Positions 43,336 to 58,300 of a DNA stretch of 64,000 nucleotides are shown piece by piece (position 1 is the stretch's first letter; the number at the start of each line of letters is the position of its first letter). The DNA is from Apricaphanius iberus (lineage: Eukaryota; Chordata; Actinopteri; Cyprinodontiformes; Aphaniidae), in contig JAPXFQ010000074.1 of NCBI GenBank assembly GCA_028564705.1, positions 868,001 to 932,000 of the forward strand, in the 5' to 3' direction. The notes under the pieces were generated by a model. It saw nothing but the letters and a program-made list of their open reading frames with translations, was not told the DNA's origin and ran no database searches. Made by a program: the position numbers and the translations under genes.

Positions 43336-46300
43336 GTAAGCAGGTGGCTTCCTTCTGTCCTGTTCTGTGTCCTCCAACCATTGTAGCTTACTGTAACACA
43401 CACACACACACACATATAGTTTTGACTAGAACGACCTAATTTCACTTAAAGGTACAAAATGAAATAATTTGATCAAAAGCGTGTTTAGAGGGGCGTAGAA
43501 TGAAAGTACATTTCCTGATGAAATTATTGCTAAAATGAAGTACATTTTGACTGGCATTACAATGCCGTTATGTTTACATCTACCAGCTATGAGCGACTGG
43601 GGGTTGTGGGTAGGAATGTACTGATACTGGTATCGGGTATCAGCCCCGATACTGCCTAAGGTGGACCGATTCTCAAAATGGGGGAAATCTGCAACAAATT
43701 CATCAAAAAGGATACATTTTTCACTTGAAATTTTACTTTATGTGGTAATTTTATATTTTACATCTGTTATTTTGTCTGTTATGTTTAGTTTGTAAAGTAC
43801 GGTGGCTTTAATCCCTGTGGCCAAGCAGCCAGGGCACATGATCTATCGGAGCCATAGTGACAGGACCTCCACACTGTCACAAATGGTATCGGATCAGTAT
43901 GGGGTATCGACAGATACACAAAATCCAGCTATCGGTATCAGGACTGAAAAAATCTGATCAGTGCATCCCTAGTTGTGGGTTGACAAATACGGTCTCTGTG
44001 TTCCAACAATACGATCAGCACAATCTTGATTGGCCCACGGAAAAATGGCGGAGTCAGCAAGTCAAGCAGCTCCTTCAGAGCCCCAGAGAAGAGCAGAAAC
44101 TAGAGTAAATTTAGGTGAAGCCTACACTTTATGGACCCACATAAAACATTTCCATGGCATCAAACACACCCGGAAACAGCGACTTTCCTCCTGGATCGGT
44201 AATCTAACTAACTTTCTAACGTTCTAACATTCATCACTGGAAACGGGATGTATTGATAGCAAACCTGGCAACCCAACGGCTGGAATTATTTTTCTATTGT
44301 TGCAACTACAACCTAAACACACCAGATATCACTATTTGTTCATGTTCCATATCCAATCTTTAAAGCCTTAGAAACATTTTGAATGGTCACCAAAAGTTGC
44401 TTTTGTGGTTCCTGTAGCCTTTTCAGGAACCAGGCCGCTTTTTTTTTTTTTCATGCATTCGGAAAAATGAAAACTAGGGACCATAAAGGCCAGTTTATTA
44501 GGGTTTGGCGATGTCCACCAAATTGAGATTTAACGATGTTGACAGTAAAACATCATGACGGACGATGACATCGTTGGGGGGGTTGGTTGGTTACTTTTGT
44601 TTTCTTCCATTTATCTCTTCACACCACCCTAAAAAGTACTTAAAACACAGCAAAAAAAACAACTGTATTTTTTTAACTGTACTTTAGTTACCTTACTACA
44701 GTAACACAACCAGTTTGTGAGTTGCTGGGAGTATGGATTTGAAATCCATACTCACACTTTTATGTGCGCATGGATTTCGGCATCGTGCCGGACCTTTTCA
44801 GAGCTTTAAATTTAGAAACAGACATAATTCCTTTACCTTGTAAAAAAGATGACTAAGTTATACTTTATAAACTCACCAGGTTGTTCTCCTTCCAGGTAAG
44901 TCTTAATATAAATTCTTCCAATCAAGCATACACCACTACATCAGCTGACAGGTGAACAGCTGATCTCCTTTGAAGCTCTCATTCCCCATTTCAGCCAAAA
45001 GCAGCTGGAAAACAAAGGGCAGGCACCGATATCAGCGCAGCCTTGACGCATAGTGCAACTTTTGTGGCCATCTTTGCTCGTTTCTCAAAACAGTTGAAAC
45101 GGTAATTATCTGCCTCGCTCTGACTGTCTGCTGCCGGAGACTTGTTAGAGCTGTAATTGGGCCTTAAAAGTTGGCCCCGAACCGACCTGAACCAGAGAGA
45201 GTTTAAGAGTATATTTGGATTGGCAGCTTATTATAGCGCGAACCGATTAAACCCCACATTTTCCGCTAGAATAGTGCATTTTCTGTGAGTTTATCTGAGG
45301 GGAGTGGGTCTTTACCATCATGACATGCTGTGTGCCTGTAACATCTTGACAGGTAGAGTGGGAATAATGCAGCGCTTTAATATAAATTATTGCGCTAAAG
45401 AGGCGGAGAGGTTCGGGTAAAGATCTTCAGCTCTAGTGTGCGGTAATCGCTCGTGGTGTTCGGCCATTGGGTTCAGTCTTTGCCGTCCTGCCTCGGCTCT
45501 TTTTATGTTCAGCTTAACAAGTTTTGCGCAGCTGTAACAAAGCAGCTGGTTGCTGTGCTCCTTGTCCTGAATCATCCAGATTAATTCTTTTTTTTTCTTT
45601 TTTTTTTGGAGCTTCACAGAGGGAAACGAATGCAAACAAAAAACACCAAATCCACACCCTCAAACCACGCAAAAAAACAAAAAAATATACAAATATTTTC
45701 CACTGTGTTAGACTCATTAGTTAGTTATATTCTCAATGTTTACAGAGCGGTCCATGCAAAGGTTTTAGTTAAACTATAGAAGAGACTAAAGGATTAGTGC
45801 GTGTCTGACAGGGTGGGGGGCGTGGCATCACGATGGTGGCTTTCCATCGTGATGTTGGTCAACCATCACAATGGACGATGACATCGTTCATCTGCACAAC
45901 GCTACAGTTTATGCTTCTCTGTTTTGACGTAGACTGATGCAGCGCCATTATCTGTCGACACAAGGACTCTCTGTCACCTACGCAACGACGGACAGAGTAA
46001 TAGTCCATTTTCTAACTATCTGTCTCCATCAACATGGAGCGTATGCCTGTGATTGGTCAGTTCAGTAACAGCCAGAGATCGTTTCACAAGAACAGGGCTC
46101 TCAGCAGCTAATGCAGCGATTGGGCACTACATACTTTATATTGATAGGAAAATTTATTTAATTTGGTCTTCTGGCGAATTCGAAGACTAGTAGTTGCAGA
46201 AAAAAAAAGGCTCCTGGGTTTGTTAATGCGTATTTAAGAGTATTGTATGAGCTGCACTTGTAGTAAAAGCTTTACAGCTTAATCACACCATACTTTCTGT

Positions 46301-49300
46301 CGTCCATTGCTCCTTGAGGGGGAATGCGTTCACAGGCTCACGGAAAAAACAGAAACTACACTGCAATGGTAGGCACACAATGCTATGAAAAGTTTGCACC
46401 TCCTACTGTTCTGGTCAAGAATTGCTTTGAAACATTGAAAAATCAATGGAGAACAGAGAGAAAGGAACAGAGAACCATAACCGAAAATGTCTCCGTCAAT
46501 ACGTCTGTGTCTGAATTCAAATTTTGGTTTAGAGAAGAATAAACTTGGCTGTAACCATTTTAGCTTATACTCTGAGGTCAACTAAAATTAGAAAAAAACT
46601 TTTTTATTTTTTTATTTTTTTTTTTATGAAACAAAACTTTTTAAAGAGGCAGTTTCATCACATCAATCTCTATCAAAGTTCCTGACTCCTGTGTAAATTG
46701 AATCTGAAAACGTTTCCCCGGGAAGGGTACTTAGATAAACTAAATTCTAAGAGGATGGTTCTAAGAAAGCAGTTCGTATGCAGAACGGCTAAATTGACAT
46801 GACATACAACAACAAAAGTGAGATTTACTGAGGGCCAAAGCTGTCTAAATGTTTCTTTAAAAGTCAGTTTCAAAGTATGTAAAGACAAATGTGTCTCTTT
46901 CGACACATCTCAGTGAGTGCAGTGATTCAGACTGACACTTTAACATCAACATAGGAGTGTTGATGTTAAAGTTTTATTATTTCATCGTTGTCTGAAAATT
47001 CACTAGGTAATGCTCTTCTATGGTCACCAGTCATTGGGTGTTTCTCAATGTAAAGGCACCTTGTCTAACAAGGCAATGCTTCAGTAGGTGAGGCGCCTTG
47101 CTCACAAGGATACTGTCCTTCCTTGGTCAAAGAAAAGAGTTAAATGGAACAAACTTGCCTCACGTAAACGCGGCTGGTCGGCACGCGCTCTGTTTAGTAG
47201 CAGTAGTAGTAACGTTCCTTCAGCCATGGAACTGGAAATGTATAACGAGCGTTTTACTCTGAACTATTTATATGTTGGTTAAATCAAATGCGTAACCGAG
47301 TTAGTATCTGGTAGCCACCAAAGATGCAACTACTAAGTAACTAACTCACCATATATAAGTGCTTTGGATATAATAAAAAAAAACAAAAAAACATTTTAGC
47401 TTTAAGCCCGTTAGCTACAATTAGTTGACTAGTTTTATTCATACCTTTTTTTTGGGGGGGGGGTGAAAACTTGATTCTGATTGGCTGGAGGGTGTACGTT
47501 AAAAAGTGAAAATGTATACCTAGGAACAGTGTCCCGTCAAATTGCCTGATTACAATTCTAAATTATTGCACTGGCTCAAAAGGCAACAGAGACTCAACGT
47601 TATTTGCATCATCCTCTGGACACACACAATCAGTAAGTAGTGCACTGGCCTTCTGAAATGATACCTTGTATCACGTAACGTAAGGTAAAGCCATCATCTC
47701 ACTTTCCTTGTATACGGGAGATATTAAATAGTGTGCTCAACTTATATAAAAAAAAACTCACGATTTTAACTCTAAAACACATTAAAGTATTATTTATTAA
47801 GTATTTCTTCTCGTAAGTTTTTCTTTAAACAATGTTTGAGTATGCAGGTGAAGTTACAGCTGGTGGTAATTCATAATTTGGTAATTGTATGTGACATAAA
47901 AATTCAGTCAAAAGAGGAAATTATCTGTTCACCCTCATAACACACATGATGTGCGTGTGTGTGTTCTAAATCAGAACATGCTGTCCGTTTAGATTGGGCC
48001 TTTTTTCTGCGTGATCTGAAAATTCCCAAGATCTGAGAGGCACTTTCACTATAAACCACACGACCATAGGCCTCCTTAAGCCTATCGGTTATAGGCATAG
48101 AATATATGGCAGGGGCCGGTCTTGGGTTTTCAATCAATCAAATATATGTAGCAGTTACTCCACGTGCTAATGTTAGGATCTTTGTTGACATCTTTGTGCG
48201 CATGCGCGAGTGATTCGGTCGCAGAAAGAAAACCAAATTTACTTCCAGCACAGTTAGCAGGCAAAATCTCCGATATATATAACCACTTTAACATTTGAAA
48301 ACTGAGAGAACTTTAGAGAGAAAATTAGGGCGAAATAGAAGTTATTTAAAGCGCATTTTAGATATGTGAAAGATGTTTGTTTGATTCATCGGTGTGATAG
48401 ATTAACTGGTGGCGAGATTAACTGGTGAGAATCTATGCGATCCGCTGATTTTGACAAAGTGTAGGTGGCTGCGACATGCCTGATTTAAAAAAATAAATAA
48501 AATAATTCTGTCAATGGAGCGAAACAGTTTGCAGAACTTTTTAATAACTTCTATTCGAGAATATAAATTTGTATTGTCACACATGTGATTACTTTTCTAA
48601 TCACTTCTTCCTGTGTTGTTCACCAAGCAGGCTACCTCTACAGTGAGCTGCTCGTTAAGAACACTTGTCTGGGATCCGTTATGTCATGTAATCATATCAG
48701 ACTGTTTCTTAACTGTTTTAGCAGCACTGTACTCACAGTATACATATGTTGAAACCATTTAATAAAATCCAGATCACATACCTGCAAAGTATTTGTGTTT
48801 ACGTGTCCAAACGAGAAGGATAATACATATTCCATAAAGTTAGTCCCAGAGCAATAAAGTCAATTAAAAAGTCAAAATTAAATGAAAAAATGTAGCAATT
48901 CATTCCGTAGTTAGAGATGAAATTCATAGTTAAGCCCATCCAAAAGTTCCTAAATTAACGGACAAATAAATAACTCTCTACAGGTTAGAAACTATCTCTA
49001 CAGTATTTGTCTGTGTGCTCTAAATAGGGAGCCCACTTATTAAACAGTATCTTGACAAGGGGAGATAAATAAAATGGGGAAAACTATCGCTTTCAAAACT
49101 AGATTAATTAGTGACATCCACACGGGGTCCTAAACACAGATGTGTGCAAAGCTTAGGTAGCTGTGTCATTGCCTTATTAAAACACTGTTAAGGTCAATAA
49201 GTGATTTTGAAAACATCTGTGTTTTCTTTTAGAATTTTCCTAAATGTATATACTTTGGATGTGAGAGAAATTTCAATTATATCATAGGCAATTCAAAGTA

Positions 49301-52300
49301 TGCCTCAAGATGAGACTGCGCCAAACAGCGGCTGGATGGGAAGAGAAGAGTTCCTACAGATCAACATGTGATCCACCTGTATGTGGGGTTATTTGGACTG
49401 TAACAGACTGTGACACACAGAATGGCGCCTAAAATAAATGATTCTATTAGTTTAACAGTGGGAAATGGGCTATTTCTATTACTCTGGGTCTTTGTGGTTA
49501 TGCTAATTATTTCCTGTCTTTCAAGTTACAATTACACACTTCAAACTGACATATAGTGTGTTCTGTAAACATGTCAGTGTATATAAACCTAACCCTCTGT
49601 AGGCTACCTGTGTTATCCTGCAAACAAATACCTTGTTCATTTAATAGAAGCCATCTAATTGCATTTGCACATAATAGTGTAGGCGTTTATACTTGAACCA
49701 CCCGTATTACTTCCAAAGCTAATTAAATGTAACCTCAAAAATCCTAGCAGCAACTGACGTTTGAGCATTTTGTAGCCCATAAAACAGTCACATTTTACAT
49801 TGAAAACATAAACAAAAAAAGTTGAAAAAAAACAAGACCCGTTCTTGAACCAGCATCCTCCGGGTCATGCTTATTTATCCCTACTTTATCCATTAACTAT
49901 AACCTACAGCTCTGCGTTTAGAGAAAACTCCAGATTAACTTGTGACGGGAAAGTCCGTTTATGTGAACAGTTACGATTATATAGTGGGCCTATATTTTTT
50001 TTATTGTGCCTTGTCTCTTCTGACTCAGTAGACTATTATTAGGGTCAATTAGAAAATAAGGAACGTCGTTTGAAGTGAAATTACAAGAGCTTATCAAGAT
50101 GTAACCGCAGACACGAAAACAGCAGTTTCAGCATTTCACCCTTTCAAAACTTTTATTGCGGGCAGTATAAGGCACACCTGTACACTAATCATGATGTCAG
50201 ATCAGCATCTTGATGTGGCACACCTGTGAGGTGGGATGGATTATCTCAGCAAAGCAGAAGTGCTCACTATCACACATTTAGACTAATTTGTGAACAATGT
50301 TTGAGAGAAATTGTAATATTGTGTATCTGGAATGAATTTTAGATCTTTTAAGTCAATCTCACAAAAAATGTGAGCAGAAACTAAGGTGTTGCGTTTATAT
50401 TTTTGTTGAGTGTAGGTTTCCTCTGAACTACGGTGTGTCCACACTGAACACGATAGAAGCTACTAAAAAGCGCAAGGCATCCTGTAAATTTTGAGCGTAT
50501 CCGCCTCGTAAAACATGTATATCATAGCCTACAGTAAGAGGAAGAAGTGAAAAATAACAATTCCAGGCATTCATTTTACATTTTTTTTTATCTCTCATGG
50601 CTCTTAAACATTAATGTCATCTTTCATAGATCCGTGCCTCTGGAAAAAATAGAAAAATAAAATAATAAAATGCACAAAACTAGGTCAAATACACCGTAAT
50701 TTCCCTTGTGTGTCAGCGGTCAGATCTGATTTTAAAAAAGAAATTAAAGCACAGCAATATCTGTCTTGAGCTAGTTAAGATTGTAAAAGATATCTTGAGG
50801 AATCCTACTGCATTCATTGCACGATGATTTGTAGTTTAAGGTAAACGCATATTGTTTATTTCCTGGTTCGGCGAAAGGGTCCTAAAACACCATGCCCATA
50901 GAAACATCTGCCTCAACCAGCTGCCACCACCAGTTAATCTCGCCACCAGTTAATCTATCACACCGGCGTCATGGCCACAAATCCGCCGGGGACATTTATC
51001 ACTATTCCTAAAGCCGACCTTCACACAAAAACTTTACGGCTTTCAGAAGACTGTAGGCCTGAGATTATGTTGATTAAAGGGGAGTTTTGAAGATCTTTTC
51101 TATACAGAAAGCCGTGTTTGTGCTAAAAGCGGAGGTCAGATGAGCAGATACAGTGTGATTTGTATTAGCTGTGAGGAATTGCAAACGATCGCAATCCTCA
51201 AAGCGACTGCAAATCTGAGTAAGTCCTCATTGATCATTGTCCTTATAGCCTTTATTAAATGAATTTATGGAAATACGTTAAATTGTCCTGTGACAACTTT
51301 AGTAATTCAGTGGTGTCTGGTCTCTGGCGAAAAACCTAATATCACCGCTTACATGGTTCTTTTTTAAATCCAGTCTTGGAGAAAAATATGCCACCATGTT
51401 GCAGCTGATTAAATTAGAAGCAGGTGTTAGGATAGGATTTATAGCTGCTGCTACAGCGTGAATAATCAGGTGCTGATAGCGAATCTGTATCAGAACGCGA
51501 AAACAATATAACGCAGGGGATTTTAAAATACGCAAATATGTCATAATTGAAAATAAATGGTGTATATGTTTCAGAAAAATGAATTTCTCCTTGTTCATAC
51601 CCTTTAGTAAATGATTAGGCTAGTAATTAATACCTAGTTACTTTTGAGTATTATAATTGCCACCTACTGACCTGTCTTGGTATGGCTGTAGTCTCAGTTT
51701 GTTATACAAGCAATACCTGTGCAGGTAAGTGACTAGTTAAAAGCAGAGATGTATTCCTGAAAAGGCCTACCAGGCCCAGGGTCCCAAGAGCTTTGCTGCT
51801 CTACACATATATGCTTCTGTAATATAGGCTTGTATTGGGTTTGTTCATCTCATGTCTCAATAATGTCCATTTATATCCACAAAAGTAATCAGGATCTTTA
51901 ATGCAATGGGTTATTTATCAAAATCTTCTCCCAGGGGACCGACGGCATGCCAATTAAACATTTAAACGCTTAGTTTGACTATCCGGAATTAACATTGTAG
52001 ATATCAACAATGTCTTTCTGACTAGTCCTAATTACATTTTGGATTGCTGGAATTGTCATTAAAGATATCTGTAATGTAATTGTTACTAGTCGAAATAACA
52101 GAGATGTATGTAATTCAGTTTTGACTAGGCAAAACTGAATTATGTCTGCAATGACATAATTTAACGACATTCAACTGGTCATGCATCTTACATGACAATT
52201 GCAGATATCTGTAATTTAGTTTTGACTAGGCAGAATGAAAGTTAAAGATATCTCAACATCATTATGACTAGTGCAAATTATTGTGCACATATTGCTCTAT

Positions 52301-55300
52301 TTTAGATATCCATAAAAACGTAATATCCCCTCCCCGCCATAATCAAAGAAAAAGGAAGCAGTCATGGCGTTGGCTGTAATCGAAAAAAAACAACCAGAAA
52401 ATGGCATGAAATTGAACGAGCCATCACACAGAGGATTTGTGGAGAGAGAGAACATCGTTCTCTTGAAAACTGAACGAAATCTCGGAAGAATCGAACATTT
52501 GCTATCACCAGAGATAAACAGTGAACTCAAAAGCAGTTTGGTTCAACTGAAAACTCTAATCGAAGCACATTTCCATGCTGGGATAGACTTTTAAAAACTC
52601 CACAGCCCTCCGGCTGCTCAGACATGGGGCTAATCAGTGCTAATTAAGTGCAGGTGCTATGTGATTTTTCCACCAATGCGGGCCTAATTTGCATACAGAT
52701 ATCTGCAACGTCATTTTGCCTAGTCAAAACTCTAATTCAAGATATCTGTAATTACATTTTGACCAGGCAGAATGAAAGTTACAGATATCTTGAATTTCAG
52801 GTATCTCTAATCAAAATTTATTCCAAGATATCAAACTGGAATTACAGATATCTACAATTAAATTACAGATATCCGTAATTAACAGTGGATATCTGCAACT
52901 GAATTGTAGATATCTGTAATGAGAAATCCCATACAAATGAATAGCAGAAGTGACATCATTTCTCCTAGGAAAAATGTCTTTGTGGATATCTGAAATTACT
53001 ATTATGGATTGGAAGGATGTAGTTGCGGATATCTAAAATGCTCTTTTTGACTAGGCAAAACTGAATTACAGATACCAGCAACATATATCCAGTCTAGCTA
53101 TTAAATGTTAAAATGGCTTGCCATAGTGGCGCACACACCTGGATTTCACTTAAAGTTACGTTGATCAGGGCATATATCTTGGCTTAGGCTTCTCTCAGAA
53201 AAATGAAGAAAAAAGTTCAGGCTCAGGATTTTTTTTTTTACTATCACCCCTGGATTGTATCAGGAGGCAGTAAATTGTAAATTCATTTATTAGTCTGATT
53301 CTTATTTAAAATCCCTTCCTGTGCGCCTTCAGAAATGGAAGCAGCTGTCAAGGTTACAGCGGAGTCTCATCCTCTTCATGCTCGTCCTGCTCTTCATTTG
53401 TGGATTGGCTTCCTATCCCACTGTTACCAAACAACTCGGAGGTAAGCTTTCCTGCATATTAACAGCCTTTTGCTTTTGAGCCGGTGGTTAGTTGTCAGTA
53501 CTTCTAGAAGGCAGATGTTGTTGAATGTTTACTAAATGATGAGTTAGTCTTATTTCATAATCTACGGTAAATCCTGCCTGTTTTCTTTTTTCAAGGCCTT
53601 ACAGTGAGAGAGGAAGACACCGAGAGAAACATCCATCTGAGGCCCTTCAACCCTCAGGTGCTGCCTGAGCCTGTCAAACAAGGCCAAGACCCGCTGCCTG
53701 AACAGCTCTCTCAGGTCAGATAGCTAGCTTAGAATCACCACCACATAAACTGGTTTCTATGAACGTTCCAGAATTTTCACCGGAACGCTTAAGCAAAATA
53801 AAAACATCTAATACATAGTAAAGAAATCCAGTGAAACATAATATATAGACTGGGACAAATATTTTAGCACCCTTTGTGAAAATGTTTTAAAACATTTAAT
53901 ATACATATATATATATTAAAGTTTTTTTTTCTTTACATGCTGCCCAGGCTTGGAAAAAAAGTTCACTTTATTATGAAGTATATTTAAGTATGTAGCAGTT
54001 TACTTCAGAAAGTCTTTACTTTTCATTCTGTTGTAACGGTTTAAGATGTGGGAAGTAGAACATTCAAGGAAAAGCAAGGTATTTTTTAGTATAGCACACT
54101 TACAACACAAGGCAATTCAAGGAGCTTTACATGAAAAAAGAAAATGTAGCTAAAAATCTGCAATATTGAAAAATCTCAATTGAAATTTAATCAACACTTA
54201 CAAAAAAAAATCATGAAAGAATTGAATCGGGAGAAAAGCATATTGTCTCAGCCCTACAATTTGGCTCCTTTTTTTTTACTAATAGTATTGATTGTGCTTC
54301 AGAATTGACTCGTCACTCCACGAATCAGAATCGAATTGTGAGTTGTTGTAAGATTCACATCCCTAAAATATGTACATTTTATTTTTGAAGGATGTCCCGA
54401 TTGCCATTGTGGGCCTCCAATCCCCATCTGATCTTTGAACCTCAAATCCGATCTGATTTCGTGTCCCAATGCCTTTTAATATTTAACAAGAGTTAAGTTG
54501 AGTTACTTGCTAAATATATTGCAGTTTTAAAATACTTATTTCATTAATGAGCATTACCATTATTGTTGTAAATCCCATGAAATCAAAATCTTACAGAAAA
54601 TTAAAGGTAATCTTAAATTTAATATTTTAGACGCAAGTAAAAAGCAAAACACTTACTTGGTACAATATTATAAAAGTATTACTGGCAGACAATATGCTGG
54701 CATGAGCAATGCTGCCCTCCCACCATCTGGGATCACATTCACTATATGATTTTGAGTAACATAATTTCTGTACTATAAGCTGCTATTTTATTTTTTTTCC
54801 CATGCTTTGAATCCTGCGACCTATACAACAGTGTGGCAAATTTAATTTACAGCTAACGACCGCTGGGAGACCTCCTCAATCTATGGATAACTGAGGGTTC
54901 GGCAGCACATTGGGTGCTTTTGCAAGTTATTTTTGTTTAATTTTATTCTTTCCCATCATTTTATTAAGAACAACCAATATTTATGTGTAAAATTAATAAC
55001 TTCATGTATTTCGCATTTTAAAACAAGAATGTTGCCTTTAAAAATACTTTAGAGTTGAACTCCACCAAAATATGTTAAAGAAACCTGTGAGCTGGAAACT
55101 CTTGTTGCATACCTGCATAATGATCTGAACACATGTATATCTATCACAGATATCTTCATTGAAGTACACCATTTTTTGTCATTTTAGCCCTTCCAACAAC
55201 TTTTTGGGCCTTGCCAAAAACATTTTCCTTTTTCTTAAAAGAATATCTGACTGGGTGTATAGCAACAGAACAATTCCCATCATGGCTACAGATTTAGTTG

Positions 55301-58300
55301 AATGTTCAAGAGCTAGCAGGCCGAGTGGCTGCCTCTCTGCTTTTCCCTGTTTCTGATGCGACTCTTTAACTGTAAGTGGTCCTCACTCATCAAGTTAACT
55401 GTACTTATGGAAAACTTATGGAAAAGGTGTTCTCCTGATTTATAAAAACTGTTGAGGTGTTGTTCTATTATAAACTTCTTGCCAAGCTTTTTTTTTTTCT
55501 TTTTTTTAAGAAAACATCATCGGATCAGCAAACATTTTCAAAAATATTTTTGTCTTAAAAAAAAAAAAGCGAGTTGAGCCTATCTCCATGCTGTCATGTA
55601 GCGACAGGTACAGGGCAATGGCAGATGTACTTCAGGAACAGCTGTTCATTTGTCCCTACTTGATGTTCAATAAGATTCCATTTTGTTTATTAAATACCAC
55701 CCTATTCTGAATCCTAAGATACAACTATACATGGATTGTTGATGTACCCTACCCGCTGGAAAAAAAAGGAAAGTGAATAGAGACAGTGTATGAAAATAAT
55801 CAATTTCAATGACAAACCATTATATAACAAATGATTAACAAGATCGTTGTTTTTGATGCTGTAGTTGGATAGCAAATATTTCCAGTTTAGGCTGCAGGAG
55901 GATGCATTAGTTTTAAGCTTTTATAACAGAGTTTAGGTTATCTAAAGGTAAGTTGAAAACTGCTTATAGTTGTTGCTTGTATCGTCATTTGACAGAGGAA
56001 ATTATCCAATAAGAGAGGACCTCCCGTCCTTCCAAACCACATTAGGAAGAAAGGAAACGCATCAAATATCCTCTCTGAAGAGAAGGCAGCTGATGTCAGG
56101 AAGGAGGGAGAGGAGGAGAGTGTCATCAGGTAGGAGTTAACAGCTACACTTTCGAAGTGAGGCTCAATACCTCTTACCTGTGCATAATTTGCGAACATTC
56201 TGTGTTATTTACCATGTTTACATACAGGTGAAACGATCTTTTGTTGTATATGTAGAAATATATGTTTCTTGTTTTGAATTGTTGGTGACCTTTAGCTGGC
56301 GTGGGGCGGTGATCGACACTGATCAGGTCACAGAGGGCATAAAGGATGGAGAAAACAAGGAGTCGCCGCCCAACAATTATTCAGTCAACCACACAAAAGA
56401 CTTTGGTAGTTGCTTTTATTTCTCGCTGTGTTGATGATCAATCATTAAAACATTTAAAAAAGATAGACGTTTATCATATTGTGTATATATACCTTTTCAT
56501 TGAAATTTCAGGAGATACTTTAAATATTAATTAAATCGGTCAGCTCCAGTAAACTGTGGGTTGTGTGTTCCAGAAACAAGCCGGGTTGAGGCAGTGCGGG
56601 AAGCTTTCAGACATGCCTGGAAGGGTTATAAAGACTACGCCTGGGGCCACGACGAGCTCAGGCCTATCTCCAGATCCTACAGCGAGTGGTTTGGTCTCGG
56701 TCTCACACTTGTTGATTCTCTGGACACCATGTGGATCCTTGGGCTTAAGCAAGGTACACTATCATCTAAAACATCCTTACTGCTGCACCGAAAATCAATC
56801 TATTTGGAAATTAAATGTATTTGTTTTATTTTTAAATTCTGATTTTTGAAAACGTGCGTTTAAAACTACTAGAAAAATGCAGATGAGAAACTTTTTTTAA
56901 ATTAAATGTGTGAGAGAATGTCTTCCATGTAAGCCTTTCAAACTACTTTTGTCAACTTTCAGAGTTTGAAGAAGCCCGGGAATGGGTTGCCAAAGAGCTC
57001 ACCTTTAACAAAAATGTTGATGTGAATCTGTTTGAGAGTACCATACGAATCCTGGGAGGCCTACTGAGCACCTACAATCTGACCGGTGACAGCCTCTTCC
57101 TGGACAAAGCTGTGAGTACCGTATCTAGAAGTCCATGTCTTTTATTTTAAATTTCAGATCAAAGTTCTCCCTACCACTGTACAGTCATCATCTTAACACG
57201 CTGAGCACATTTCAGCACATTTCATTTGATTTATTTTTCCATTAAACTGAATTTAGCTGATCGTTAATTCTAGGTCAGAGCTAGGGTTATGAGAATTCTT
57301 CTGTCTGACTGTTGCTCAGAAATGAAGCCAGTTGATGCTTACATTGTTAACCAAAGCTTTATGGAGTGGAAACCCCTCCAGATTGGAAAATACATTTATC
57401 CAAAAATACACCTACCAATACTGCAATAGGCCTTATGAAAATTTTACCACAGTAAATTTGTTGTACATATTGCAATGCTACAAAGTTGCATTAATGAATG
57501 TTTAAAAGCTTTATAATTATTAATCCATCACTATATTCAGGCTTAACCTTTTAAGGCAGAAATGGCTCTAGAAAGAATGCTGACTCCATATTTAAGGGTA
57601 CATGCTAGAGACTGCATTCAGTCCTGCCAAAGTCTAGTCCTGGCGAACTAACATCCTGCAGCTTTCTAGGTGCATCCCTTCTCCAATACACCTGAATCAA
57701 AAGAATGACTCATTACCACGCATCTGCAGAGCTGGATGACTGGTGAGGGAATTCAGCCTCTTAATTCAGGTGTGTTGGAGCAGGAGGGCATATAAAAATT
57801 AGCTCTCGAGGGCTGGACTCGGACATCACCGGCCAAACATCTTTCCAAGCCCCCCCCCACCCCAACTTTATGCTGCCGATATCTTTCTAAACGGCCTTTC
57901 ATACTCCTAGATACAATAGGAATTATTTTGATTTTAAAATGTATTACCTAAATTGTCAAACTGTATCATACACACCAGATTTTATTAAAATAAGAGAGTA
58001 ATCATATGAACACTTTTATACAAACAGCGAATTTATTTGTTATATTTTAACTCTGTTTAAGATACATTTTTGAATAAAATATAAATTAAATAAAAATTAA
58101 CATTAAAAAGACTGGACTATTTCCATTTCAAATATTTTTAATTTGGTTAAATTTCAACATAACTTGTTTGGCTTTTGCATTATTTGAAGTGTACAGACTT
58201 AAAGAGCTAGTCACCCCCTTCTAGAGTCTTCTACCATGTACATTTCCAGTTTGACAAACGGATTCATTGACCTGGCAGCATCAAAACTTCCTCGCTATTC

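Noticed and set aside
43030..43413. 127-codon minus-strand ORF
   Set aside because: Antisense of the first man1b1 coding exon and the CA microsatellite.
47904..48137. Minus-strand ORF possibly coding for a small protein
   Set aside because: Plausible composition but no family match, no splice partner and no repeat of it elsewhere in the window, so not called as a gene.
51960..53085. CRISPR-like regular spacing
   Set aside because: The units are degenerate palindromes with partly repeated spacers in a vertebrate intron, and no cas genes are present. This is a eukaryotic repeat, not a CRISPR array.
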